64,000 nucleotides of DNA from Rotaria sp. Silwood1 (taxonomy: Eukaryota > Rotifera > Eurotatoria > Philodinida > Philodinidae). The position numbers and the translations under genes are program-made. This document shows positions 11,677 through 25,900 of this stretch, piece after piece. Below the pieces are notes generated by a model. That model was not told where the DNA came from. It made no database searches and worked only from the letters and a program-made list of their open reading frames with translations. The DNA lies in the NCBI GenBank assembly GCA_905250075.1, contig CAJNOP010000091.1:577019-641018 (forward strand), read 5' to 3'. Positions within the stretch are counted from its first letter, which is position 1, and each line of letters starts with the position of its first letter.

Positions 11677-13365
11677 CTTCTGGATTCTATTTTCATAATA
11701 TCTTGTGTCTAGCTAGTTTCTATTCATTCTCAGAATGAGATGGAATTCGCTCCAAGTTCCGCCGATCTTTGTTAGTCACTTCATCTCTTACCATACTAGA
11801 GTACAGAGTATTATGGTCAAACGTGTTATTTCGACTGTCAATGATTGATTAACTGATTATATTGTATTTGACATTATTAAACTGAATAAAACCAAGACGA
11901 ATAGTGTATTTCAAACATTTCTTCAGCGTTTTGGCTCTCTTAAAATTGATGGTGTAGTAATCAGAAAAGTTCGCGTTGTTGTGCAAAATATTTACAAATG
12001 GTTTTCTATTTCAACCTACCTATCGATAGAACATTTCGAAATCATTGAAGTCTAGGCATGACGCTATGGTCATAGTTTCCAGTGCTTGTGCATCTGATCT
12101 CTAAGTCAGGTAGCATATTCCTATCAATGAAAGCAGAAAACGTGCCACTAATTCAGAGATGACACATTCGTCTACAACTCTATCTCAAAACATCTTGTAG
12201 TGAAGTTGATATGATTTAGAAGAGGATGGAGAACAATGTATACTTTCGATTCAATTATGCTGTCTTATAGTCCAGTCACGGGTTCATGTTTTCCAAAAAA
12301 AAATCTCAATAAAAATTTTATTCAACACTCCCATCTTGTACCAAAATTCAGGACGACTAGTTTGCGCCAGGCTTCTTAATTAACTCTAATCCTTGACTTA
12401 AGTTTAACTGTATAATATAATGAAGTTTAAGCTTTAATAACTTTTTCCACATCTTCCAAAAAAATAAGTATAGTTTATTAGCCAATCTAACATGTCTGAT
12501 GTTGTTGGTGATATTGAAAGTTCTGAAGAGGAGAGAAAACAAAGAAGAATACGTTGTCTTTTGGCTACGAAGAAATGGTCAAATTTGACTCAAAGCTCTA
12601 TAGTTGAATGGCTTTTGGATTCCATACACACTGAATAACTACATACAAGCTATAAAGATTTGTGTGTCACTATGTAGTCAGTGTGCTATAAGGTAGACAA
12701 TTTGAGAAAAGCAATTCATCATGACTTGTCGATTGTTATTTCACGGTTGGTAATTTAGTAGACTCACATGCATCAAAGTTCACAATGAGAACCTAGAATA
12801 TTTTCATCAAAGTTCTACAATATTCTCGGGAACCATCTATTTTACATATCACACTCTCACTGTTGTTGATCATCAGTTTAGGAACATAAGCCAGCGGGCG
12901 GACCTGACGATGGTCAATATTTAAAACGAAATGTCATTTGCACACCTCCGTGATAGCATATTTTTCCAAATAAACTTATCTCCAAATGACTGCTAGTTCC
13001 AAGACTAGCAATCCTGCAAACTAATAGAACAATAGACTTATGAATAACTCTGATGAAGTCTCTACGGGTTAAATTTCAGAACAGAAAGCAAATTAGGTAT
13101 ATCCTTGTGATTTTGATTCTAGCCGGAAAAAAATGAAATTGGAAGCAGCTCACAAGAGCGATCTGTGCTATTGAAAACATGAATCATTTTTCCTTTTCTC
13201 CTGTGGATTTTTCATTATTATCGATCTATCATCAGTATTCTGATCGATTTGTTCTATGAATCAAGACTGGTTTCAAATAGAAGTATGTTGACTACAAATA
13301 TATTATCCATATACCTATTTTGTACTATTTGGCTTTCTTTATATTGTAAGCATATATAGTACTAC

Positions 13366-13492
13366 CTGAATACAAAAGACAATATCCATTTGGAATTTCT
13401 CGCGCTTTAATTTCAATATTAGTTTGAGTAATCGCATTGATCTGCATTGGGGCTGGTCTCATGCAACATCTTCTTGTACAACCGTTTCCCAT
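13366..13492 (-). CDS. candidate first coding exon: MGNGC-type acylated N terminus
   Basis: An ATG at 13492-13490 opens a frame for 42 residues that ends at a CAG/GTAGTA donor. The peptide begins MGNGCTRRCC. Gly2 with Thr6 fits the N-myristoylation pattern, and Cys5, Cys9 and Cys10 could be palmitoylated, so the product would sit on a membrane surface. The exon leaves one base, so the next exon must begin in phase 1. It is on the same strand as the 9.5-10.5 kb gene and could be its start, but the middle exons are not resolved. The frame also continues upstream to another ATG (MLQVHV); MGNGC is preferred because of the acylation motif. Confidence 0.4.
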
Positions 13493-16400
13493 GATTGGAT
13501 GATGTGTTTTGACGTAAACGTTTGACCGTAAATTCTTACTTACGTGAACCTGAAGCATGAGAAAAAGGCTTCATCGTGTTAAAGATACAAAAGGATGTGA
13601 GGGCATGAGAGTGAAAGGAATGTGAGAAGACTAAGAGAGGTTGTTTCGTCACCTAATTGCCATAAAATATGTGAATAAAGTTGAAAATAAGAAGTCCAAT
13701 GATTCAGTTTTCGACATGGTTAGAACAGCTAATAAGATGTGGTGTTTATACCAAGTGACAACAACTGAATAGCATCCATTACACTCCTATACACAGTAGG
13801 TACTTTCTCTCTTAGAATTACGATCACTTTTCACTATTCTGAGTGCAGATTTTACACCAACGAGAGTTCTACTCTACTCTGACCGTTAGCACTATTCATC
13901 TTAAATCAGTTGACATTCAAACGAGTTATCAATGCAACATTGACATCCCTTTTTTTATGGTCATCTCTCAATTACTTTGCAGTAATTTATAACGATGAAG
14001 GTTAGGCTTGCTTATTATTTTTTTCTTATCGTGTGATTTGTTCTTATCTTGTAGTATTGTATTTCACATCGTTATATTGTTATAATTGTTTAGTTTTGAT
14101 GCTTGTGTATATAAAGCATAAAAACATTTGTATGTAGGTGCGATTGATGATATGAAAAAGCCAAACAAAATGCAACTCCATCTTCACTCATCCTTCTTCT
14201 ATCTACAAATCGTCCAAGATTTATGCTCTCACAACCTCTCATTCTAGATCCCAATACTGGAACGATCATAGTAAAATTTTCGATACAAGTTATCTCGTAG
14301 TAGTATGGCTTCGTGCTTTGTATTGACAATACCCCCCAATCAGTAAGTTATAGATTTCAGCTTACGACCAATAGTTAGAACTGGTCTCGATCAGTTCAGC
14401 TGAAAATGTTAAACATGATCTCTCATGATCCCATAAGTTTTGCATAAAATTGTCCGAAGTATAGCTTAATGTAGCGGTGAAACAGAATAATCGAAGAGTT
14501 TATCGCAGCACGACTTGTCAATTCATAAAATATCCAGGATTTCGAGCCAGGCTTTGTTCTCACGAAACTAAGTACATTGGGCTGAAATTAGCATGAGAAC
14601 AGCAAAAATGAATGATGTCTGTAGAAAATGGCTAAAAAGATTTTTTTCATATGGAAGTCTAGTTTGGTTTGTTGAATGAATGAGAAATACTGCGGTTGAA
14701 CGCATGTAATGAACGTATANNNNNNNNNNNNNNNNNNNNNNNNNNNNNNNNNNNNNNNNNNNNNNNNNNNNNNNNNNNNNNNNNNNNNNNNNNNNNNNNN
14801 NNNNNNNNNNNNNNNNNNNTCTAAACTAAAATACATATCAAATATGTTAACTCGGTGTTATTCAAATCAGTCTATTGTCTTGATGTAGGACAGTCTCTTG
14901 CATTCTTTAAATGAAAGAACGATCAGCGAGACATACTCATACAAATGTGAATAGAATATGATCGACTTCAGAATCGATCGGTGCTACTCGACTGCAACTT
15001 GATATATTAATAAATCATAGAGACTAAATGAAAGAAAATAATGAAATCAAAATAGTGAAAGAGTCGCAGATAATAGTTAGAAGCTATGTATGAACTAGTG
15101 AGAACGAAGTCATATTTGGCTTGGAAGTAAAATTCTGTTTGATTCAAAATTGAGAAAAGAGAAAAACAATTTAGGTTTCTTCAAATAACTGAAACATCTG
15201 TTAATATTAACCGAAAAAGTGTGGCTATTTTTTGTATCAATGTGTCTCTAATAATATGCTCTATCACCTTGTTTCGTTCTCACAAGTCAATACTTGGCCA
15301 TAAGAATATGCACATCTATGATAAGTTTTTGTTCATTTTGAACAAGCGACACATACATCTGTACACAAAAAAATATTAATAGAATTTCAACTCAATTCAT
15401 CAAAAAAAAATGTACGAAACATTCTAAAAACATGTTAACTTTGTTTTCTGTGTCGAAAAATACTGCAAAGATTGAAAAATTCAATCAGAGCCTACAAAAT
15501 CAGTTGAAAGACGTTATGTGTGATCTACTCATGGACAATATTCATCAAAGTCAAAATACTTTTCTGCAATACCTATGATTCTACGATTAACGAGTAGAAT
15601 TAACAAAAATAACTTTTTATGGAAATAAATGATATTGCAAACATATCGAAAGTCTGAGTTGCAAATCAAAATATATAAGAGAACTTTTCTCTAGTTAGTA
15701 ATTAATAAAAATTTTTATACTAAAATATAGGTCGTTTAATTTAGCATTCAAAAGTGTATTTTTGAAATTGTTTGTTTATCGGTAATGATATCATCACTAA
15801 AATTCTGAAAGTGTCGTACATTTTTGCCTGTTAAAGAAAATTGAAAAGCCTTTTTCTTTCACACTCCGATCTATTTGATCGAGAATAAATGATTTGTGTA
15901 GATCTTGACTGTAACTTGTATACAGCACTCAAAACATATCATTTACTTCCTTTCTTTCGCAATAGAATACGGAAGTAAAAAAAAAAGTATCTTAAATTTT
16001 TACGTTCCCCTTTATGCGCATTTGTTGATCGGTAACTTTTCATTCACATTCTCTCTGATTGTGCAAGCTGGTGAGTAGAGAGAGAATCGAAAAACAAAGA
16101 GTGCCGTGAGAAAAATTCAATGAGAAGTATTTACAGGGTAACTATAAATGACTCGTTTTCATTTGCAATAAATCTTAGTAATATTTTCCATTTCTTTTGA
16201 ATATCTAAAATAACTCAAACAATTTTTTTTTATCTGCACTAGTAAATTATTTTTCTTATGACTTCAGAAACCAAAGCATTATTTCAAGATTAATGAAAGA
16301 ATGAAATAAATAGACGTAGCAGAGAAGACAAAATATTAAGAAGAATATTCACAAGCTTGTTTTTTTCTTGTTGTGAAAGATGAACACTATACATATGAAT

Positions 16401-18188
16401 TTAAAGAAAGATCACAACAACACTAACGAATAAAATCCTTCGACATAGAACATTTTTTTTTATTTTGTCTCATTAAAAGAAGTAGATAATCTCTAAAGTC
16501 AAAAATAAAATCTGTATCTATCCTAATATATAATTAGGTTCTTATGATTGTGGCAAATATAATCGTGTGAAGTGAACAATTGTAAATGAAATTCAAATGA
16601 ATTTAATTAGAACAGACATAAAATCTCATACATCTCATGAAGATTTTTCTCTTAAATGTATTAAGGTAGATTCTTGAATTTTTTAGAGTTGAATTGTTTC
16701 AGTTAAAGTTCTACTTAGATAAAATAAATATAACAAAATGATATTACTCAAGATAAAAGCAACTGTTCTACGGCATTCTATTAATAAGACTATTACATCT
16801 AGGAGCTAATATGACAAAAGAACTATTTATAATTGTCTCAATAGACTTTTGAGACATCCTCCATAATCTTTTAACTTTGTTGAAAAGAAAAAACATCAAC
16901 AACGTACATTTCTTCGACTCATCATCTTTTATTCCCTGGAAATAGCACATTGCATATGTTGTTTTCACTGTTGACAAGTTATATCTCTGACAAACAATAG
17001 ACCATCTCTACTATTTGTTTTGATTTATTATCGCAACATATCTTTTAATTAGATTATTTCATTGACTTCTTGAAGTAGATGTAACAGATAATTTCTAGTG
17101 TTGTCTAATATTGTGCCACACCTTATTTTCTTTTATGCATATCATTTTGCAAGACAAACAAGTATGTGTAAAATATGAAGGGACAGCAAATATTCCAAGT
17201 AGTTCTCGTCAAAGAGAGAAATTGCTTATTACATTTGACTCTCGAAGATGATTGATTAAATCTAATGCAATACATAATGTGATCATAAAATAAAGCAATA
17301 ATGTACATTTTACTATCAGAAAAATCTATGTTACATGTTTGCTCCACTAACTATGGTATACCGCGGTATTCATACGAATCGGCGGTAGTGCTTTCGACTT
17401 TCAATTCCAGCTATAAATGATTGCAGAGAATGTATTCTGTCAGAACTCGAATTATTTATTAGAAAGAATTCACTTTAACCTAGAAGAAAAGAGTTTCAGA
17501 ATATAATATTATACTAATAAAACTTTTTACAGTACCATCTCCAATAAAAACTTATCTCATAACTGATATCAATTTGAGTCCCATGGGTAGTACAGACGGC
17601 TAAGACGCATAAACATCGAAAAACAACTCAATTCTGTTAGTTAGATATGTTGATATAACACTTTCCAAAACAAACCAGCGGTGGTTTTTCGGTCCTTCAA
17701 CTAGATTTTTAGATATCGATAAATATCACCTGAATTTACTCAGACTAATACTACAAATTTTCTTTAGATTTCAGTGCTGTCGAGTTCGCTTTACTTTTCT
17801 TGTTTGTAGACAGAACAAGAATCGTTTGTTGATCTCATATTAATTCAATCCTGATGATTTTCAGAAACCGTTCAATAGGACGAATGTCATAGAGAATTAC
17901 ATTAAACATTATAAGTTTTACGAATTCTATATTAAAATATTATAAGATAGATACTTTGCAAATGAAATAACATTAAAGACTATGACTGCTGATTGATAAT
18001 AAAATTCAAAAAATAACTTCTTATAAGTAATTCATATGACAAAAAAAAATTTATTTGTAATTAAAGGTAAAATTTCATGCAATGATATTGTTTGATATGA
18101 AGAAAAGATAGTTGTTATAAAAATATTCGAAATATAATAAACAATGTTCATGTCATTGATTTTTCGGTCTTATTTTCAAGCGTATGGT
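13493..18188. other. intergenic DNA with an assembly gap, no recognised gene
   Basis: There are only scattered short frames. One of about 79 codons on the minus strand at 14090-14329 looks somewhat coding-like but has no recognisable motif. A 12-bp palindrome ATACCGCGGTAT lies near 17358. The gap of unknown bases is annotated separately. Confidence 0.55.
14720..14819. other. assembly gap of exactly 100 N
   Basis: A round 100-base N run is a conventional placeholder, so the true distance is unknown. Confidence 0.99.
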
Positions 18189-19004
18189 TTAAGCAATATT
18201 TGGTGCCGATTTCACAATGCCTTTTTTATCAACAAAAACACGAACACGATCTGTACGATAATCCAATGTAATTGGTGATCCTTCTTCAATGGTCATAACA
18301 CTTGAAAAACCTATTTCCATTTATTAAAAAAAAAAAAACAATTCTCATCACATTCACATTATGTGAATATTACCTGTTTCTTGTTTAATAATTTTAACTG
18401 CATCTTCCCCATTTGTACCAATTAATTCAGGCCATTGAGTTTTTTTAACAACCGATTTTGTAGCTAAAATTTTAAAGAAAAATTTAGTATAAAAAAAAAA
18501 GAAACCAAAGAATTGTTTTTCCTCAACTTTTAACAAGTATAACAGGTACATCAATCAATGTTGTTCGATCAAGACCAATTGGAGTTACACGAGTATAAAC
18601 ATCATTTATATATAATAATTCATCATTTTTATTTCTTATAGTAACATGTAATGAATAAAAACCTCCGGGAATAATTTGTTTTGGTGAATATTTTATTGCA
18701 AATGCCATTGGAAATCGAATAGCTTTACCTATGCTTTGTGCAATAACTCTTGCTGGAGCATCAGCCATTGATGTATCTTGTAATTCAACTATTAATTTTC
18801 CATCAGATTCAATAGGTATACGAGAACCACTAGGAAAAATTACACGACCACGTAAAGTAAGTTTTTGCACTCTTGTTTCAAGACTTGCTACTTCTGAAAG
18901 ATCAGTAAAAATTAAGATATATAAAAACATGTGACATTGTATATACACTTACCATTTGAAGCAATGAAGTAAATAGCACCAATAACAAAAAGTAGTATAT
19001 TCAT
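18189..19004 (-). CDS. secreted YbaY-like domain / potato inhibitor I fusion protein
   Basis: Four exons, 19004-18953, 18893-18528, 18463-18374 and 18310-18189, with introns of 59, 64 and 63 bp give an unbroken 209-residue protein. Residues 1-17 are a signal peptide (MNILLFVIGAIYFIASN) without the lipobox Cys of bacterial YbaY. Residues about 28-139 (LTLRGRV, VELQDTSMADAPARVIAQ, FPMAFAIKY) match the YbaY/YscW-like domain of bacterial lipoproteins. Residues 149-209 match potato inhibitor I (MEROPS I13), which blocks serine proteases. The segment WPELIGTNGEDA fits the family signature, and the binding loop PITL-DYRTDRVRVFVD puts Leu185 at P1 and Asp186 at P1', as in eglin-like inhibitors of chymotrypsin/subtilisin-type enzymes. 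The protein has no cysteine, which is typical of this family. It is divergent to UBR4, about 0.9 kb away. A bacterial origin for the first domain is inferred, and the introns show it is now a eukaryotic gene. Confidence 0.85.
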
Positions 19005-19910
19005 AATTTAATCTAGAAAATATCAGTCAAAATTTTATTTATTTTTGTAAGAACAATATATTGCGTCGAAAATATCTATACGCCTGCATATATTTCATAT
19101 AGAAAAATAAAGGATAATACCCACACTAAAAGGAACATATATATGTGTACATATAGATTACTTCTAATCATGCTGATAAGTTGACAGTAACAAAATAACT
19201 TATCTTGTTTTTTGCAAAAAATATAACAACTTCGTCTATACAGTCAATAGCAACTACTCGTAGAAAAAAAATTATAATATATGCATATGTACAGCATGAC
19301 AAATCATTGCAATTGCAAAATGATAGCGTGGATGTGTTTTTTTGTCGTCTGTAATGTTGAAAAAGAATAGAACAGCAAAAAGAATTACTGGTTATTTTAC
19401 GTTCTTTCAAATGCTTGCATGGCGATTGCTAAAAAAACAAGAAACGAAATCATACATCCTACCGCTGTTTTTGGTAATATTAACATACGTTTCAGATATT
19501 CGAGATAGCGTCGTCTATGAAGCGAGAACGAAGATACATATATATATAATATTTTCATAATGAATCATGATACATTCCCAATATATTGCTAATCAAAAAA
19601 ATACTCTACTAAAATCAGAATCGGACGACCTCTTTTGACAGATTATAGATGATTTTCATTGGTTATGAATGATTCATAAGAATTATTTATTGTCTATTTA
19701 TTTACTTGCCTTGCGAATCGGACCGACTCAGTTTTATTTCTCTCCCATTCGTTTTATTTTCTTCTCGTTTACCATCCTCTTTTATTTGTTCAGTTAATCA
19801 AGTCAACAAATACTTAAAATGATTTTGATAATTATATATATATATATATCTTTTTAGAAAACTCTAAAACAAATTTTGAATATTTAATGTTATTCAATTA
19901 AAATTAAAAT
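19005..19910. promoter_or_regulatory. intergenic region between divergent genes (candidate bidirectional promoter)
   Basis: These 906 bp separate the start codons of the secreted inhibitor gene (minus) and UBR4 (plus). Both promoters and 5'UTRs should lie here. A (TA)n run at about 19836-19849 lies just before the UBR4 start. No individual site can be assigned with confidence. Confidence 0.45.
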
Positions 19911-22900
19911 ATGACTGTTGTTACACCTCCACCATCATCTGATGGTGATACTCAACAGCAGCCACAATCTCCATCGAATACAACATTCGAATGGAAAACA
20001 TTAATTGAAACATTTAGCGATAATACGAACAGTACAAAATATAATGAATTGACTCAATCAATTTTACGATGGTTTGTTATAAAATTATTAAGAAAAAAAA
20101 TGAAATAAAAATTTTCTCTGTTTTATATTTGTGTGCTTTTTTTTCTAGGGAAGATCTGTTGAGTCGACCAGATCCGATAAATGAACAGTTTCTAAATCCA
20201 TTTGCTATTATAGCAACACATTATCTTGTTGGAGGATTAGCACGAGGTTTGAGAAACATATTTTTAAAAAGTTTCTGTGTTTTTTTTTTGCTCATCAGTT
20301 TTATTTTTAGTTGAACGTTTTTATTTTACTGATGTGATAAATGTAGGAAAGTTATTATTAAAATATCTTATACAAAATGCGTTACCGAAAACAAATGAGA
20401 CGAATCGAGTAAATATCATGTGTTTTGTTTTTTTGTGTTCCGTATAATTTAATTTTATTATAATATTAGATATCAACATTAAATGCTATTAAATCATTAT
20501 GTTATTCTCAAACATTTCTTTCATCATCAGAAGTTAAAGATTATTTAGAATTAGTTAAAAAATCTGATGGACCACAAATAAATAAAGATGGTTAGAATAA
20601 AACAAAAAGAATTTTGTTTTGTTTACTTATTCTATGTAATATCAATGATTTTTTTAGATCGTCGATTACGTGCATCAAGTAAAACAATGATCACTCGACG
20701 TGAAACTGGTTTAGTTGATTCATTATGCAATGCTGTTTTATTTGATTTATCAACATCAGATGATTCATCAAATGGAAATAAACGTGAAAGACCACAGTCA
20801 GCTGGATCATCATCATCATCATCGAAGTTAACATTTCCTAGTAAGTTAATTAAATTAAGCTTAGATAAATAAATAAATAAATAATCTCAATGTTCGAAAC
20901 TATAGATTTCATTAAAATGTTTTGTTTATTGTTGAATGAATCTTATCTATTAATATAAACTTAGAAGAAAAGGTGACACTCGTCGGCAGAATGATAATAT
21001 CTAAAAATTCCCAGTATATGTTCAAATGTTTTTAGAAGAGTTGAATCTTCCTATACTAATAACATTGATCACCATTACGCAATTAATATTTTATATACTT
21101 CCAAATTTTGTAGTATTATATCGTAAGCATTCATGTAATAATTCGGTTTATTATTGCTTAATTTGAGGAAAAAAAGACTAAATTTTAGTATTTCATCTAG
21201 ATTTTCTCTTTCGGAGCAGGACTACTTGAGGCAATCGTGCCTTCCTTCCGAACTATTTTTCCCACCAGAAAATGCCCGCAAAAGAACCGACACGACCTCT
21301 CATTTGACTTCAAAACATTTTTTAAAATTCTGTTCACCACTTTTTCAGAGGCGCAATTCAGAATTTTGCGCATGCGAACATCTATTTTTGGAAATACAAA
21401 TGCATTGTATGTATTACAGTAATTACAAACTTTGAGAATTATAGCTCGTTGAGTTGTTCCTGGACGCGGATTCGATGGACTCTAGTCACCAACTATCGAG
21501 AACTGGGAAAAAATGTCTTATATCAAAATACGGACGTTTGCTAGGGCGCCGCGCCCACGCTGGTTAATGTATGACTAACTTATTTATATTCGAATGAAGA
21601 CTGTTTGCTTCAAACAGTATTTTATTAAAATTAATCTCTAACGACTTAAATTCGTTCGACACGGATTAAAGCGGTAAAACCTTGCGGAGTCAAATACTTC
21701 TTTTTATGATAAGTGTAATGAGAATGCCTCTAATTCTTTTCTGTTGAAACTTGTTCATGGACGTATCGTGCATTTTTTTTTTCATTATATACCTTACGAA
21801 TAATACATTTGTTGCTATGTAAAAGAAAAAATACTTGACTTCTGATGGAACGGTCTAATTGATAGGCTTCGTGTCTTTACTATTCTTGGAATTTACATAT
21901 ATTCATTTTTAGAACATATGAGTCAAATTCTATTGAATGATTTCAAACAATTACATGGTGAACAGTATTTTAGTGAGATATTGTTTCATATGTCAATAAT
22001 GACTGATTCAAAAATTAATATAAATAATATTCTTCATAATGATATAATTACGCCTGCCAACGATATACAATTTCAAGAGAAGTATATTATACGAAAAAAA
22101 AACGTTCTCTTTTTTTAATTAATTTTCTTTTTTTTTGTTTAAATAGGTTAGTATCAATTAAAAATGATCTTGATTTTGTACGTCGTGCAATGCAATTACC
22201 AGTAATTGAACCACTTGATGAAAATCGTCTAAATAAATTTATTATGATGGCATTAAATTCACTTTTAATTGCATTGAAATATGTTCGTTTAGCGATAAAT
22301 AATAATGAAATAATAACTAATGATCAAATTTTACACGATATAGGACGTATATGTATTAAACTCGGTGATATAATACGATATTCACCTCGACTTGAGAATT
22401 CACGAAATACTTTTCTTAATTATCATCTTTTATTGGCAATTACATTAACTAAAGGAATTAAAGAAATTCTTCAAAATATTAATAATACTCAAAATGATAC
22501 ACAACAACAATCAAAAATGTAAGTTAATCTTCTAATAATTTCGAAATTTCTTATAATCATTTTTCTATTAGATCAATAAACAATCTATTAATTCATCTTG
22601 TTGCAATTCTAATGTTTTCAACTCGAGAATTAATTAATGATATATCATATACTGATTCCAATATTGAAATAATTGATTCTCTTAATGAAAAATTTTCATT
22701 TAAAAATATAACAGATTTACTTCAATCATCTCAACGTTATAGTTATTTAAAAGAATATCAAACATTAAAATTATTTTTAACAATTTTACATCGTCTTATT
22801 TCATCATCATCATCATCAACATCATCAACAACAACAATAAAAATATCTACAACAATTCCTGATGCACCACCATTACCACCTGAAACTCCATCAACAGAAA

Positions 22901-25900
22901 ATATTAGTGAAGATACATTTGGTATAAAAAATTTATTTGATGAAACAAATACAGTAAATTTAACAAATACTTCAACAACTCAACCAACAATTTATCGTTC
23001 ATTATCATTAAATAATCGTAAACGAACAATATTAAATCGTTGTTTAGAAATTGATTTATGTTCAGATGATATATTTGATCAAGATGATCATAATGATTTA
23101 TTAAATTATCTTGATAAAAATTATTTAAATCAAAATATATCAATACTTATTAATGATCTTACATTAACATTAAATACAAATGAACAAATTGAAAATTTAT
23201 CATATTTAATTAAACATTCATTAATAATACCAAGATTTATTCATAATCTTATTCAAAATGATATATTAACACATACAAATGAAAATTTATTACTTGAAAA
23301 ACTTGGAATTTCATTTGAACAATCATGGCCATTAAAAATTTCTATTCATAATTTAATTATTTTACTTAAAATTGTTTTAAAAAGAAAAAATCATGAATTA
23401 ATATGTTTATTATGGGATAAATTTCTTCAAAGTATATCAAATTCATCTGATGAATTAACACTTGAACATCTTGAAATATTTATTGTATTTTTTCATCAAA
23501 TAACAATACCACAACGTAAAAATATATTATTACAACTTGTTCAAATTATTCAAACAACAAAACATAATATTTATTTATTAATTCTATTTGAATATATTAT
23601 GTTTAATTTTTACGAAATTCCTGAAGAAATTATTGAAAATATTCAACAAATTATAACAAAAAATGATATTACACCTACAATAAATTTTAATCAAATTATT
23701 ATAAAAAATAATTCAAATTATCTTGATGGATTTGCTTTAAAAAATCTTTATAATAATCCAATTTATAATCAATTCTATAATTATCTTATCGAACAATTAG
23801 ATTTTACAAAAATAAATAAAGGTAAGAACATATCTCCCATATAAGAATACCCATGAGACATGTATATGATTATCTTACCCTGTTCCCTGCCGGGTAGGAT
23901 AAAAATTAGAAAATTTTTCTTCGTTAGGGTATCGAGTACGAAAAAAAAAACCTTATCCTGCAGATTTCTAATATCAATAAATAGTTGTGCTTAATCAGAT
24001 TGTAGAAGTTTTCGAAAGATTTTTAATACTAGTTAATTATTGTTTTACTTTTGGTTATGTATCTGGACATTGTAATAAATGTTAAAAGTCTTAATTAGTC
24101 TATCTGCATGTAGAGGAATGTATTATAATTTTCATGACGAAAAAAAAAAGAAACTAATGAGAAATGTCACTAGATGATCAATGACTTTTGTTATGTGTCT
24201 TAACTCATAAGACAAGTTATATTGAAATTCGAGAGCGTCTAAAAATAATTCATGCTTATAGATCTTTGCTCTTGTGTTATGATTATTTTAATAAATTTCT
24301 CAACAAAATACGATAGTTGATCAGAGAGTATCAAGATTCTTCGAGTTTTAAACTTTGAATAAAAATGAAGTTCTTATCGAAATTAGCTCAATGAAATTTT
24401 CAATATTGATATATGACGATAGTATATACTGAAAAATTATATACTTTCACGATGGATAAATTCCATTGAGATTATGATTATTGTCAAAGTCGATTGCGGT
24501 AAATTATGGCATTGTATTACATACTTCACTAAAACATCCATAGTTCAAGTGCAAAGCCTCATAACCATGAACATTATTTCTAGATTTTCTCTAGTATCAA
24601 GTCAGTCCATCTAATATAGAATAACACGACTTACAAACAATTAAGATCAATCATTTTTGAATTTGAATTCTATATATAAAGTGGACATCAGTAAAGGCTA
24701 TCAAGTGTGGACGAAATATCATCACTCGATTTGTTGGTATATATCCAATCGATGACTAAAATTGTAGTAAAATACGTACAATTCTGAATAGAAAGTCTAA
24801 GAGAACTTATCCTAATGGAATTTTTTTCTATCTCATGCTGGTCTATCTTCTAAATTGAGTGTGAATATCAAAAGTCATTGATGAGTTGAAGACATTTTCT
24901 CATAAAAAAAAAAAAATAAGAATTATCGTTGGTGTCGAACTTTAATTTCATACATTTTAGAAGGATTAAGCAATACATTATTCAAACAATATTATGATCT
25001 TTTATGGCGAATACTTGGTTATTTACCACCATCAAATGAATTTCTTGAAAATATGGATACATATACTGACACAACATATTTATTACATTTATTTCGTCTT
25101 GAAAAAAAAATTCTACAAGATAAATATATAAAAGAATTTCTTTCAAAAGATATAACATTTACAAATATTCAATGGTTTAAAAATATTGATAAAAAATCTT
25201 ATTCATTATTTGATTTAATTGTTTATCAAATTTTATTACAAAATTTAACATCAACATCAGAAGAAATTAATCATTTATATAAAATTTTTTTTAATCAATT
25301 TAAATTATCATTAAATACAAATTCATCTATTGAATCATTATTATTAATACCAATAACAAAAAATATTGAAGATAAAACTAAAACAATAACAATACCAACA
25401 TTACCAAATGATTTTGAAGAATTATTTAAATATCAATTAGATTATACATTAGAACAAAATGATTTAAATTATATATTTCTTCGACAAATTTTACAAATAT
25501 TATCAACAATTAATTCAGAAATAAATGATAAACAAATATATATTGAAATACAATTAAATACAAATTTAATATTTCTTAAAGATCAAATTAAATTAAAAGA
25601 TATTAATACAGAAACAATACAAAATGATATTAATGAATGTATATATAAAAATATATTTGAAATATTATTTAATAAAAATTTTCCTAATGATATTATTAAT
25701 GAAGATATATATCATGATTTAATTAAATATCTTGATGAACAATTTCAACCAAATATATTTCAAAATTGTTTAAATTTACATAATTTATTTGATTTACTTT
25801 ATTTAACATCAAAACCAAATTTATCATTATCAATATTTGCTAGAATGTTAATGTTATTTAATAAAATTTTTTCTTATTCAAATCAATTTCAAATATTAAT

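Noticed and set aside
14090-14329. 79-codon minus-strand frame that looks partly coding-like
   Set aside because: No recognisable motif, no convincing splice partners and a Phe/His/Leu-rich tail. Left unannotated as a gene.
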